Assembly (NCBI GenBank): GCA_038049695.1
Contig: CP142453.1
Coordinates: 132,668,001 to 132,732,000, forward strand
Direction: 5' to 3'
Source of the DNA: Cinnamomum chago
Taxonomy: Eukaryota > Streptophyta > Magnoliopsida > Laurales > Lauraceae
Length of the DNA: 64,000 nt
In this document: piece after piece, positions 22,263 to 32,283 of the stretch
How the letters are laid out: every line of letters starts with the position of its first letter
How positions within the stretch are numbered: the first letter of the stretch is position 1
The notes under the pieces: model-generated
The model's database searches: none
Told to the model about the DNA's origin: nothing
What the model saw: the letters and a program-made list of their open reading frames with translations, nothing else
Made by a program: the position numbers and the translations under genes

Positions 22263-22970
22263 TCAGGCATCCTTAAACTTTCTAATCCATTCATTAACAG
22301 TGAGTTGGCCCAAAGTATGCAGAAAATCCCTCTCTTCGTCGGTGAAACCCTCATCGTCTAATCCATTCATCTCAGTCTCTTCAACAAGGCCCAAAAACTT
22401 TCTAGTTTCTATAGCAATGAAAATTTCAAAAGCCCAAATAAGACTCCTCTCTGTTTCGGTCAATACCTCATTCCCTGATCGGTTGATCCCAATCTCTCCA
22501 ACATTTTTAATTACTTTAACAATGAATTGGTGTAGAGCATCAGTAAAACTCCTCGCTGCCTCAGCAAAAGCCTCATTCCATGATCGGTCGATCTCAGTCT
22601 GCAAAATTCTCTTTTCAATTTTTTCAATCCCTTTAGCAATGATTTGGTGCACAGCATGAATAATACTCCCCTCTACCTCAGATAAATCCTCATCTGCTGA
22701 TCGGTCAATCTCAGCCTCTTCAACATGGCCTAAAAGTGTTTCAATTTCTTCAGCAATTAATTGGCGCAAAGTACGAATACAGTTCCTCAGTGTGTTGGAC
22801 ACATGCTCGTCCGCTAATAGGTTCATCTCAGTGTCATTAACAAGGCCCAACAGCCTTAAATCTTCCAACACCGTACCAGAAGACACAACATCAGAATAGC
22901 AGCAATGTAAAAATGAAATACAAAGAATAAACATACAAATGAAGAAAAATATAATCAAATGATTTTTCAT
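22263..22970 (-). CDS. Predicted secreted protein with five ~39-residue helical repeats, unknown family
   Basis: This is an intact 235-codon frame from ATG at 22970 to TGA at 22263-22265; an upstream TTG in frame is not needed. The N-terminus (MKNHLIIFFFICMFILC and on to HCCYSD, about residues 1-27) is a good signal peptide or membrane anchor. The rest is five tandem repeats, each anchored on T/A-E-I/M-D/N-R-S, then an acidic D/N-E, then E-R-S and a hydrophobic A-L-H-Q-F-I helix, then L-G-x-V-E-E. At DNA level the anchors lie near 22358, 22476, 22581, 22698 and 22815, giving spacings of about 39, 35, 39 and 39 codons. All length changes between repeats are multiples of three and no stop interrupts, although the repeats have diverged strongly; this suggests past selection on the protein. 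No catalytic motif is visible and I do not recognise the family. The likely role, an extracellular or membrane-tethered helical protein, is inference only. Confidence 0.65.
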   Translation of the reverse strand: MKNHLIIFFFICMFILCISFLHCCYSDVVSSGTVLEDLRLLGLVNDTEMNLLADEHVSNTLRNCIRTLRQLIAEEIETLLGHVEEAEIDRSADEDLSEVEGSIIHAVHQIIAKGIEKIEKRILQTEIDRSWNEAFAEAARSFTDALHQFIVKVIKNVGEIGINRSGNEVLTETERSLIWAFEIFIAIETRKFLGLVEETEMNGLDDEGFTDEERDFLHTLGQLTVNEWIRKFKDA

Positions 22971-23409
22971 ATTTAGGGGTCTTTTAAACAAGTTATATTA
23001 ATTTCCAAAAATAAATGCTATCAACAAGGAAAATTTAAGACGCATTTGTGCACATACTCAAGTCCTTTAAACAAATCAAGCATGAGTAAGGACCCTAGTT
23101 CTCAAGTTTCAGTCTACTTGTTTTGAAGATAGACATGCCCAAAATGTTCCTACTAAAGCACATTAGAACCTAAATTGATTAGAAAACATGAGAAAATCGT
23201 TAAAAAAAAATACCCATGTCTCAACGGAAGATCAAATCTAAAACAAACCATCAAAAATTCAATATTCATGCAATAAATGAAAATGTTTGTATTCACAGTC
23301 CAGTGTTTAAGACATCAACCAATTTGTAATGGGCGCATACCAAACCAACATCCCCAAAAGATTAATCAATCTAGAGAGAGAGGATCTAACCCAATCCTAC
23401 AACAAGAAG

Positions 23410-23440
<31 letters not shown>

Positions 23441-23885
23441 CTTTCAGATTTGTCTCTTCAGTTTTCATCACCAACAAACCTCAACCCCATCACCAAACGA
23501 TCCATGCCAAAACCTAACTAATCCCTTAGTCTCTACCCCATCACCTCAGTTGAAACAAAAAAGACTTCCAAAACCCTACTCTTCAAATCACCACCATTCA
23601 TACCCATCTTTGGAACCATTCATCATCTGACACATCTACTTGCAAAAAGTCAAAAAAAAAAAAACCCTCTCATCTCTATCATCCCTTTCAAACTCTAACC
23701 CCATATCCTTTTTTTTCAATCAATCCCTTCAAACCCTAAACCCCAAACCCATCTCATAATCTCTTCCCCTTTGTTTCCTAATCCTTTCCTTTGTTTTATA
23801 TGATCATCCTTCTTTGAGGGTTAAAAAAAGACCTAACCCTAGCAAGCAAGGAAGAAGAAGGGAAACAAGAAGTCGAGATCCTTAC
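22971..23885 (-). other. Upstream region of repeat-protein gene; possible intron
   Basis: No further coding exon was recognised. The minus strand is T-rich and intron-like, and the donor of the first exon at 23886 opens into it. Whether that exon belongs to the repeat-protein gene is not decidable here, because the repeat protein has its own ATG and signal peptide. It includes a (CTT)n microsatellite at about 23411-23443. Confidence 0.4.
23411..23443. repeat. (CTT)n microsatellite
   Basis: About eleven uninterrupted CTT units. A shorter CTTCTTC run sits at the equivalent place near 18380 in the paralogous region. Confidence 0.9.
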
Positions 23886-23940
23886 TTGAGAGTCGGTTTC
23901 CAAGATTCGGAACTGTAGCTGAAGAAGAAGAAGATGCCAT
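23886..23940 (-). CDS. Candidate first coding exon, 18 codons plus one base
   Basis: On the minus strand, ATG at 23940 (context CCAATGGC) starts MASSSSSATVPNLGNRLS and runs to a GTAAGG donor just below 23886. Upstream lies a pyrimidine- and ACCCT-containing leader (CCCTAGAAAAC). Serine-rich starts of this kind are common at plant exon 1 and in plastid transit peptides. No second exon was found. The region is paralogous to 18637-19030, where this ATG is lost. Confidence 0.4.
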
Positions 23941-24193
23941 TGGATCGGATTCTCCACGGCAGGGATTTGACTTTTGTTTTCTAGGGTTTTGAAGGCTTAA
24001 AGGAGGGAGAGAAAGGCGGGAACACTGATTAGGTATGGAGACAGGTTTCGTATGCTGTATCTCGTGATCCCAATCTGAGGATGGAGAAATCTGGACAGTT
24101 TGATCTGCACAATGATCATGACAGAGAGGGTTTGAGTGGGCACCACCCGCTTCCTAGGCCTCCATAGCTCCACTGTGGGTACCGTGGGCCCCA

Positions 24194-24627
24194 CATAATG
24201 ATAATCTGGACCATCCCAAAAAAATACCCGTGATATACCTTAAATTTAAATTCAATAGGAGTGGATCCCACCATAAAGTTAGAACATATGATTTGGATGT
24301 TAATGTGCTTGTATTAATTACGTCTCACTCATGTGCTCAATCAGATGGTAAGATCCACTCTTATTAAGCTGATTTTTGAGAATATATCATTGTACCACAC
24401 AAAATTATTGGCATCCGCTCTTGTAATATATCCACATATTTCAATTCAATAAAAGTGAGCTCCATCATAAAGTTGAACACATGGTTTGGATGCAAATGTG
24501 GCCATGTTAGTTGCGTATCACTCACATGCTCAATTGAATGGTGGGATCTACTATTATTAAGCTTGATTTTGGAAATATATTATTAGGTGGGAGACATTTA
24601 TTTCGGATGGTTTGGATTATCATTATG
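24194..24627. mobile_element. TIR element with an internal tandem dimer
   Basis: CATAATGATAATCTGGACC at 24194-24216 is matched by its inverted copy at 24605-24627 (GG-TTTGGATTATCATTATG). The interior is two diverged copies of a unit of about 180-190 bp: 24240-24395 and 24430-24600 share CACCATAAAGTT / CATCATAAAGTT, CACATGCTCAAT and TTATTAAGCT. No transposase is present and the target duplication is unclear. Confidence 0.6.
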
Positions 24628-24757
24628 TACACCCCCACAATTGAGTTATGGGGACCCATTATACGGGAAGCATGCGATAGCTTTGGGTTCTAAACTTGGG
24701 CCGTACCACTAGGAGAAGCCCATCCGTACACACACGCTAATAACTAGGAAAAGGGAA

Positions 24758-24875
24758 GGAAAATTCTATATGCACCCACCTATTTTGCTGAGCACACCCA
24801 CATTCTTTCCTTATGTGTAATTTTTTTTAAAGGTGGGTGTGCTAAGCAAAAATAGGGGTGCATATAGAATTTCCC
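24758..24875. mobile_element. 118-bp hairpin MITE
   Basis: The left arm from 24758 (AAATTCTATATGCACCCACC...GCTGAGCACACCCA) and the right arm 24832-24875 are inverted copies of about 44 bp. Only some 30 bp lie between them, so the element folds into a nearly complete hairpin. The flanks AAAAGGGA and ATAAGGGA suggest an 8-9 bp target duplication. The AAATTCTATxTGCAC end resembles the 7904-8438 element and may be the same superfamily. Confidence 0.7.
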
Positions 24876-24899
24876 ATAAGGGAATTGTGGGTCTTTTCA

Positions 24900-25958
24900 A
24901 GGGCGGACTTACATTGTATTGACCTGGGCGGTCGCCCCATGTCAAAATTGTAATTTATATAGATTTCAATAGTGTCTTGGTGCAGGGGCGAGCAATTTGG
25001 GGCACGATTAAGGCAGTCGCCCCATGTCAAAATTGAAATTACCAGAGAGTTGAATGGGACCTTGGAGCATGCCCCACATGTCTAAACTTGTTGCATATGT
25101 CTAAAGATAGCTCCACAAATGTAAAGCTTCGTTGGTAAAAAAAAAAGGAGAAAAAGAAAAGAAAAGAAGATGTGTTGCGGCAATACATAGCTCTCCCTCT
25201 TTTTTCACCTTTTCTTTTGAAATCTCTTCGCGTCAATTGTCGATCGAGCTCCTCGTCGCCGTTTCCTATGTACTTTATAGGCTACTACATCGTTATCTAC
25301 CAAACATATCTAGTATAATCCTTCATAATCACTCTATACCTAAATCAAAACGTTTAATTTTCAAATCCTAATTCCAAAAACTAAACCCCCAAGTCCTAAT
25401 CCATATCCTAAGCCTTAAACTACCAAATCTAAGCGTATCTACAAAAACCCAAAGATAACCAAATTCATTTTTGTTTTCATGTCTTCTTACCCCACTATGA
25501 TCCAAAGATAGAATTTCACTCCCATCATCCAAAGATTGGAGGCCTTGAAAAAGTGAAAAGCGAATTGATGAGTGTCCTCAAAATGTTCTTATATTTAGTT
25601 TTTCTCATACACCCACTCACTTTGAATTTGCAGTGACCCACATTGGGCATTGATTTTGACATAGAAATTTAGTGAAACATGATAATGTGAGTTTGAGTAT
25701 CTGAGATTAGGTTAGAATTATTTTTTATCCGTCTAATACTTCTTAGTACTTCTAGTTAACAACCTCTTCATTGCCCAATCTTCATTAACTTGATGTATCT
25801 ATTTGAGTTCTATGAGTTGGACATTTTCTAAAGAAAAACATATAAGTGTTATTTGGTAATGTAAAAAAAGTCAGGCAAACGTCAAGAAATTTTTTTTTCA
25901 AATGTAAATTCTAGTAAAATTTTATCCCCACTCAAGCAAAAATCCTGGGTCCGCCACT
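24900..25958. mobile_element. 1.06-kb TIR element with 11-bp target duplication
   Basis: The element starts AGGGCGGAC and ends GTCCGCCACT. GGGTCTTTTCA occurs directly before (24889-24899) and after (25959-25969), an exact 11-bp direct repeat. A 9-11 bp duplication is typical of Mutator-like transposition. The interior repeats GGTCGCCCCATGTCAAAATTG-type sequence twice (about 24930 and 25013). No transposase was found. It lies only 24 bp from the hairpin MITE. Confidence 0.75.
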
Positions 25959-26026
25959 GGGTCTTTTCATGTAATAGATGGATTGCATATTGGCACCATG
26001 TGATGATTGCTATCAGCTGGTTAGCC

Positions 26027-26417
26027 TAGGGTTGTTCATGGGCTGGGCTCAGTAGGTCAAGAAATATCCGGGGCTGGCCCGCTTAAAAACTAAAACTCCA
26101 AGCCCAACCCAGGCCAGAACTAGCTGGCCTGAGCCCAGCCCACCTAAAGATCAGTAAACCTGAGCCCGTCAGAATTATATTATAAAATAAAATAAAAAAT
26201 GCTCTTCAATTAAGGCAAAGCCACAGCTCAGGTGGTTTTCCTGTGATTCTCCCATTGGGGCATTGCGGGTTCGATTCCAAGCCCGGCCCATCTATTAAGC
26301 CGGGAAAAAATAAATAGCCCAAGCCCACCCCTAGTACTGAAAATCAAGACCCAAGCCTGGTTTAAAGTGGGTGGGCCTAGCTCGGGCTCAGGCTGGCCCG
26401 ATCCATGAACTCCCCTA
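26027..26417. mobile_element. hAT-like element with GTTCATGGGC ends
   Basis: The left end TAGGGTTGTTCATGGGCTGG and the right end GATCCATGAACTCCCCTA are imperfect inverted repeats, with GGCCCGATCC / GGGCTGGCC motifs inside, like 3797-4343. An 8-bp target duplication was not identified. A SINE-like sequence is nested at 26201-26304. Confidence 0.45.
26201..26304 (+). mobile_element. tRNA-derived SINE candidate
   Basis: An A-box-like AGCTCAGGTGG (26225-26235) and an exact B box GGTTCGATTCC (26268-26278) are spaced as in a tRNA promoter. The sequence between does not fold into a normal tRNA cloverleaf as far as can be judged by eye. The segment is bounded by AAAAAAT on both sides (26194-26200 and 26305-26311), compatible with a target duplication or an A-tail. 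It sits inside the hAT-like element. A tRNA pseudogene is the alternative. Confidence 0.45.
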
Positions 26418-26975
26418 GAACCTCTAAAGTTTAAATGGGGCATTAATTTAATCGTTTTAGTCATTAGAGCAAGTCCATATGGGGCACATTGGACTTATAG
26501 GACCAGTAGACAGGCCTATGTAAGATTAGTAATGAGGGGAGGGGAGCTTTTTACAATATTCTAAGCTTTTAATTAGAGAAAAATGCTAAAATTTCTCTCT
26601 CCACCACGGCCAAATTAGGGGTTTTGAGGTTGGGGTGTTTTTTTTTTTTTTTCCAATTATTAGATAGGATTAAGGACTAAGGAGTCAAATCTTATGGGCT
26701 GTCTGAATAGCAATTGAAATACTCTATTCAGTATTATTCATTAGGATTCTATGTTGCAATGCTTGCTATAGTTGATTTGGTTGTCAGCCAAGGATCAGTA
26801 TGCATTAGGATTCTCTGTTGCAATAGAAATGATTCTATTTATTCTTAATTAGTGTTATTTTTCTCTTCTGCATTTTTTTTTTCTGTTTTTTCGTTCTTTC
26901 TCCATCTCTCTCTGTGCAATGCCGTGGTATATACATGTGATGGTAGAATTCTGTGACAGTTTATGTTAGATATCA

Positions 26976-27268
26976 TCAATTGACAACAATTATACTATAT
27001 TAAGCTCAGGGGTTTTGGTTTCAATTATGACCGTCGTTTATAATTTTGACCGACGGTTATGTAACTACTCATGCAACTACCTTTTAATTTTTCTATCAAT
27101 CCACTCATGTTTAAGTTGTTCCCATGTAACTATTCCCTTTTTCCTCCAATTTCTCTATTTCTATTTAATCCAACTTACTCTATTGAAAGAGATATTTTTT
27201 TTTAATATGTGATTATTTATTTTTGCAATGTGGGGAGATACCGTGCTGAGCACGGGTTATTGGGCTAG
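26976..27268 (+). mobile_element. Short non-autonomous Helitron candidate
   Basis: The 3' end shows the Helitron signature: a hairpin CCGTGC-TGA-GCACGG (27241-27255), nine bases, then CTAG followed by T (27265-27269). The upstream limit is set at A|TCAATTG, followed by TATACTATATTAAG, a word often near Helitron 5' ends; the 5' limit is less certain than the 3' end. No Rep/helicase is present, as expected for a 0.3-kb element. Confidence 0.5.
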
Positions 27269-27594
27269 TGGTCATTTATTGCAAAACAATTACTGGTGTT
27301 TATTTCTAAATGATTTTCATGACTCTATGCAAAAGTTCAGATTAATTGATGTTTATATAACTCACAAAGTAGTTAAATGGATAAGTGGAAGAATTAGCGG
27401 GCTTGATGATGTGCATTTTGATGGGTTTGCAAACCGTGTGGTTGGACAATGTGTTTCATGAACTTGTGGTTAACCATGGCTACGACACCTGAAATGGTAC
27501 AGACGAAAGGAATCCACTGTGACCATTAACTTGTATTGTTGTTAATAGTTGGTAATTCCCATACACATGGACTTGTGTGTTCAGAGGGCCATCT

Positions 27595-30115
27595 CTTTTT
27601 TTTTAGAAACTCATCTCATCAATAGTTCAAAAGGCCATCTACTCACTCGCCATTTGGCTACCTCATAACTCCAGCAATGATTAATAAATGAAAGATAGCC
27701 AGATTTACCACAAAGGAAGAGTGAAAATTCACACCAGTTTACAGAAGTGCACCCTGCCCAGTTCTCTCATTTTTACTGTGTCCAATGTATAAGACCCAAT
27801 CCAGCCGGACAAAAACCACCATTTGTATCAAAAACCATCTAGATTTATACCAAACATCCCGATCTTGTTCAATCAAATTCGTATTGTACCAGTTGTATGT
27901 GGAGCTTTGTCATGTAGGTACACATCTGAGCATCGGCAAAAGGTTTGCTGAAGAATTATCTCATATAACCAACAAACCTAAAATTTAAAGGTCTCAACAT
28001 AAAAGGCCATTTAACATAGAAAATACATTCTAACATAGGAAGCCATCAACTCTCCTAAATCACATTCACAGTAACCAATTTTCTTCATTTGAAATCATCC
28101 TAATTGAATTTACACAACTCATTACAACATAGATGCCACAAAAATTTACATAACTCATTACAACATAGATGCCACAAAAATTTACATAACTCATTATCAT
28201 AGAGCATCATCCTCCATCATAAACATTATAAAAAACGCTTGGAGAAAATCCATCCTAGACATTAACATATCCCAAAGCCACACCCCAAAACATTCATGTG
28301 CAACTATCTTCTCAACTAAAGAATGCAGGCCATGATTTCGCGTTAAACCAACCATCATTTCATGGCGAGAATTCCAAACAAATGAAAATCTAATGTCTAA
28401 TTGTTGTTGCCTTAACTAAAAGTAGATTTTGAACATGCATGCTAGTTGCAAGTTTATTAGATTATCAAGGATTATGTTCTCTCTTTACCAAAAGAAAAAA
28501 GGAGGGGATTATGTTCTCTAGTAGACTATAATTCCATTATTTGTTATTCAAAACAGGTAAAAGAGCAGAGGTGGGGGATCATACTTTATACAAGGTTCAT
28601 TTGGCTCCGCAGACAACACACTGCATTAGTTCAATATAACTCAATTGGGCTTTAAAACAAGTGAAGACACCAGATTTGATACAAGGCCAACAAATGGAAA
28701 TATAAAAATGGAAGGAAATCAAATCCGATATGTTCTATTCAAGGTATTTACTAATCGAAAAAACAAAGCTGTTGACGTCAAAATATGAAACAACCAAACA
28801 GATTAACAAAAATAAAAATAATAAAAACACCTTTACAACAAGAGAAACGTCACAAACAAATCCTACAAAAGTTCACCATAAGAAATAAGATAAGATCATA
28901 AAGAGTCCAGTGATACCTTTATTCCCAAGTTCATGCAATGGCATAAAGACACAAGGCTCAAGACTCACATTGAGAGTTCGAGTACGCCCTTGCACGACAT
29001 AAAGAGCTTTATAAGATGAGAAAAGCCTCTTTAACATTAAAATCATTTGTTAGAAAAGAGAAACCGGCAAATCATTCTTCATCTCAGATACGATAGGGTT
29101 GTACCACGACATGATAACAAGCTTTCCATAAATTTCGATATGGATATTCCAATTTAACTACAATTGCAAAGGAAAATAGATATTAAAAATGTCATCTTCT
29201 GTCAAAAGACTTACAACAGAGTTAGCAACTATCGTCAAGGATCCCAAAGAGAGAACATAAATAGAACAGATTAGATTATTAAATAATACAAAATAATAAT
29301 AATAATAAAAAAAAAAAAAAAAAAAAGAGTGGAGACTGGTCATGGTGTGAGGCAGGCACAACCACCTACAAAATACTGGTATTCTGGAAGCGAGTGAATG
29401 ATCATCCGATCCCCACCAATTCAAATTCCACAAACGGCATATTCTTCCTTCCGAATGCCTTACACATAGCTTTATCCCTATCGGAGAGAGTGGGAATATA
29501 GTATATGAGATTTCCTTTACAGCTCATTTCGCTGGCACTAACAGAAATTGAACTACCATGACTCAAGAACAGCATACGATCACCCAAGTTTTCCACCTTC
29601 ATCCACTCCATCTCAGTCAAGTCGGCTCGAAAGACATCACAATTGAGATTGCAGCCACCATTCCCCATCATTCTCACAATCAATATCTCTCCACAAGATT
29701 CCACCAGAACAAATACATGATTCTCTAGAGTCGGTAGTAACTGAGTATTATTCCTAAGTTTCAATTTCATCATCACAGTAGCAGAATCATCTGGAAAGAG
29801 AGGGTCGATGACTGCAAGATTCCAATCCTCATAACTTAGCGAATGCAACTTTCATTTTTTTCCTTTATTAATTGATAATGTATACAACTTTCCTTCAAAG
29901 AAGATTGTATTTGACACCACAGTTTCCCTCCATTGGTGTTTATAAAATTGTCGCTCACAACATCGATATAGTAGGAATGTATTGTTTGATTTCCTGACAA
30001 AGATAACTCCATTAGGATCAAATGGAGTCGAAAAGAAAAGGCAATCAAGATAGCGAACGCGCAGTTCTAACCATGGGAGGACAACACGTTCCTCATTCTT
30101 CACGAGTAGGGATTT
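27595..30115 (-). repeat. Duplicated F-box segment, copy 1
   Basis: This matches 47755-50328 in the same orientation, about 20.2 kb away. It starts at GGCCATCTCTTTTTTT, covers about 1.7 kb downstream (3') of the F-box gene, and ends inside the F-box coding sequence. Identity looks high by eye, with small indels (for example around 27640 and 28500). A weaker third version of the 3' flank begins near 43.9 kb. Confidence 0.85.
29340..30115 (-). pseudogene. F-box/DUF295 pseudogene, 5'-truncated (copy 1)
   Basis: It aligns to the C-terminal two thirds of the intact F-box protein at 49550-50635. Three lesions are visible. First, the F-box and N-terminus are missing: homology stops at 30115, where foreign sequence and then the palindrome begin. 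Second, a CGA arginine codon has become TGA at 29852-29854. Third, a one-base deletion near 29417 (CCACCCAA to CCACCAA) shifts the frame so that the protein ends E-L-V-G-I-G. The remaining parts still read well (YLDCLFF, FVLVESCGEILIVRM), so decay is recent. Confidence 0.85.
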
Positions 30116-30198
30116 AAAAATGATAAGTGGGTCCTACTTAGATTTTGGCTCAAAGTTGACAAATATAGTGTAGCTCTTAGCCATTTTTACAAGAAGTT
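30116..30198. other. Unique junction sequence
   Basis: These ~83 bp separate the truncated F-box copy from the left palindrome arm. They match neither the intact F-box locus nor, clearly, the PIF/Harbinger interior present beyond the right arm. They mark the rearrangement breakpoint. Confidence 0.6.
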
Positions 30199-30592
30199 CT
30201 GCAAAGCACAATTTTAGCATAGCATTATCCCAGCACAAAATGGGGATCAAGATAGGAACGATGCCAAATAGGCCCTTAATGACCATAAGAGGTTTCCTTA
30301 GTTTTGTGAGAACGTTGATAGCTTAAACAAATGTTTTTCCAATTTATGCCCAAGAAGACTTAATGAAGAAGGATCTGGTGATAAAGATGGTCATCTACAA
30401 TATGCAGTCAACAATGAAGATGCAAGTAGCAACATAAATGCAACGATGATGTCAATGGTAAGCCAAGCATTAAAGAATCTATAACGAGCATCATTGAGAG
30501 TTGAGACTGGCCACAATGAAGACCAAGTGGTTGATGATGACATCAATAAGAATGCTTGAGTTGAGTCGAGGTTCCCAATTTCTACAGGAAAA

Positions 30593-30910
30593 ATGGAAGT
30601 TGCTAAATTTTGTGATCCAATATCTGTCATGGATTGGTACTCCATAACAGATGATAGGCGCGTCCAATTTGCAAAGGTGAAGGTGTTTAGGCCATATCCG
30701 TATTTAGTAAAAAGTTTGAAAGAACAAATGGAATGGGTTCCTTGTCTCATTCGCACTTGGGATAACATGAAGATGCGCCTTCATGAGAAGTACCTCTCAT
30801 CTGATTATGAGACCACCACTTTTTACCAGCTTGTTGCCTTGTGCTAATGACTCTCACCAATGAACTCTTTCCATTGAAGAATACACGGAGAAGTTCAATG
30901 ATTTGAAAAT
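30593..30910 (+). pseudogene. Ty3/gypsy gag relic (left arm)
   Basis: The frame from 30593 reads MEVAKFCDPISVMDWYS, then D-D-R-R-V-Q-F-A-K-V-K, RTWDNMKMRLHEKYL and DYETTTFYQL. After a stop and frameshift come S-I-E-E-Y-T-E-K-F-N-D-L. This order (W-x-D, then RTWxxMKxxLxxKYLxxDY, then S-I-E-E-Y-T-E-x-F) is the plant gypsy gag domain (Retrotrans_gag). No protease, RT or LTR follows. Copies are at 33629-33946 and 59415-59732. Confidence 0.7.
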
Positions 30911-31408
30911 CTAGAGTTGTGTAAATGAGGATGGGTGATAAACTCTCCCCAAATTCAAAAATGTGCTGCAAGTTGAAATTTGACAAAAGATGACATTGTT
31001 GAGGGCAGAACATTTGGAGAGCGCTTACTAATTCTTCAGACCCATATACATCAATCAAACCCCTTGCACTCATTAACCCTTAGACCCCCTTGCATCAATG
31101 GTTGTGATTCTCTAATTAGATTTTTTTTTCTAATAACTCCAATTAGAATGATATCATCGCCCCCGCTTTTCCCCTCCACCCCCTTCTCCCTTCCAATGAT
31201 ATTACTGTCCCTCCATGACTGGCATGCATTCAAGTGAGTCCCATATTTTTAAACATTGAGAGAGTACCTCTTGGGTGAAATCTTTAGCTCATATGATATA
31301 TATGGGTGCACTACAATATTATGCGACTTAAAGAAACAATACCAGATATTAGCTTTCATTAAATGAATTGATGGAACCAATCACTAACTAATCTTTCACA
31401 TGTTTCAG

Positions 31409-32254
31409 ACTTGAAGTCAGCAACGAGATTCGGGTATGGGAATGCTATCAATTAACTAGTAATCTAGTTGTTTGATAACTATTCTTTCTATAAATCTAAT
31501 ATTGTAATTTTTTGTTGTTATTGATAGCAACAAGCAGGTGAATACTATGCAAGACTAAGACAAACTGACTTTCCAGATGTCAGTAGTGACTTAGCACTAG
31601 CTGCTATAGTATATATCGCTGCTCTTAGTCGGAGATCAGCATACACGTTTAAGGGTAAGTTATAAGTCATATGGAGCATTTTATTTTATTATTTTTTTGT
31701 CGTCATCAAGTTAACTAACACACTTAAATTTTTTTTTTTTAAACAACCGGAGCTAAAAATATCGGAGATGAAGGATTCAATGTTTTTCGCTATGAAGACC
31801 GATATTGTTGAACATCTTCAGGGACATGGGTACCCTGACCTTCGACAGGAAAAGATCCAACCAGCACAGCTAGTGGTGAGTTTTGCAACAAAAAAAAATC
31901 AATAATTTCACTTTTACAATCATGTAGATATTTCAATAATATTTTTTTTTATAGGAACGATACCGTAGACAACTCAATATGCCTGATGCTGATAAGGATA
32001 GAATACTTCAGGCAATATGGCATATTGAGAATTCAGACGATCCGGCCCTCGCACTCTCGTAAGTTATAGACAATATTTTATTGAATATTTGGTTCTCACA
32101 TGTTATTCGAAACCTAACACTTCAAATTCAAATTTTACTGTGTTTTTTTTTGGCAGACAGCATGCTGATACTGTGGTTGCAGCATGGATCCTGCTGGCAC
32201 AGGCAGGAAATCATCCACCCATCACAATGGCAATGGTTTCAGCTGTTACGAGTG
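31409..32254 (+). pseudogene. TFIIB-family gene fragment with introns (left arm)
   Basis: Five exon-like blocks with GT-AG borders are seen: 31409-31433, 31528-31654, 31753-31875, 31955-32058 and 32157-32254. Joined, the last three read through in one frame. The blocks give RQTDFPDVSSDLALAAIVYI, then MKTDIVEHLQGHGYPDLRQ, IQPAQLVERYRRQLNMPDAD, and TVVAAWILLAQAGNHPPIT followed by A-V-T-S. This follows the two cyclin-like repeats of TFIIB/BRF-type factors: Q-P-x-x-x-x-R-R/F, then A-A-x-x-I/L-L-A-Q, then the x-V-T-S-V helix-turn-helix. The splice from block 2 to block 3 is out of phase by one base. The gene is cut at 32254, within the last repeat, by the palindrome centre. N-terminal exons (zinc ribbon) were not found. 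Kept introns mean the copy was made from DNA, not from mRNA. Confidence 0.65.
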
Positions 32255-32283
32255 TTCTACAATGGCAATGGTTTACGAGTGTT
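32255..32283. repeat. Palindrome spacer with templated filler
   Basis: The 29 bp between the arms are built from nearby sequence: TTCTACAATGGCAATGGTTT repeats ACAATGGCAATGGTTT from 32225-32239, and ACGAGTGTT repeats 32248-32256. Such short templated insertions are typical of template switching or microhomology-mediated end joining. Confidence 0.85.

Larger units (their letters stand above)
30199..32254. repeat. Left arm of 4.1-kb palindrome
   Basis: This is the inverted counterpart of 32284-34337. Matching continues from the centre out to CTGCAAAGCAC at 30199, where it stops inside the PIF/Harbinger-like element. In a ~300-bp sample near 30400-30700 I count about four differences; in a 150-bp sample near 31510-31660, about four. 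The arm holds a gypsy gag relic and TFIIB-like exons on the plus strand. Confidence 0.95.

Noticed and set aside
27228..27461. 77-codon plus-strand frame
   Set aside because: It starts within the Helitron 3' hairpin and shows no protein character.
30391..30768. 125-codon minus-strand frame in the palindrome arms, present three times
   Set aside because: It is antisense to the gag relic; its presence in three places reflects duplication of the DNA.
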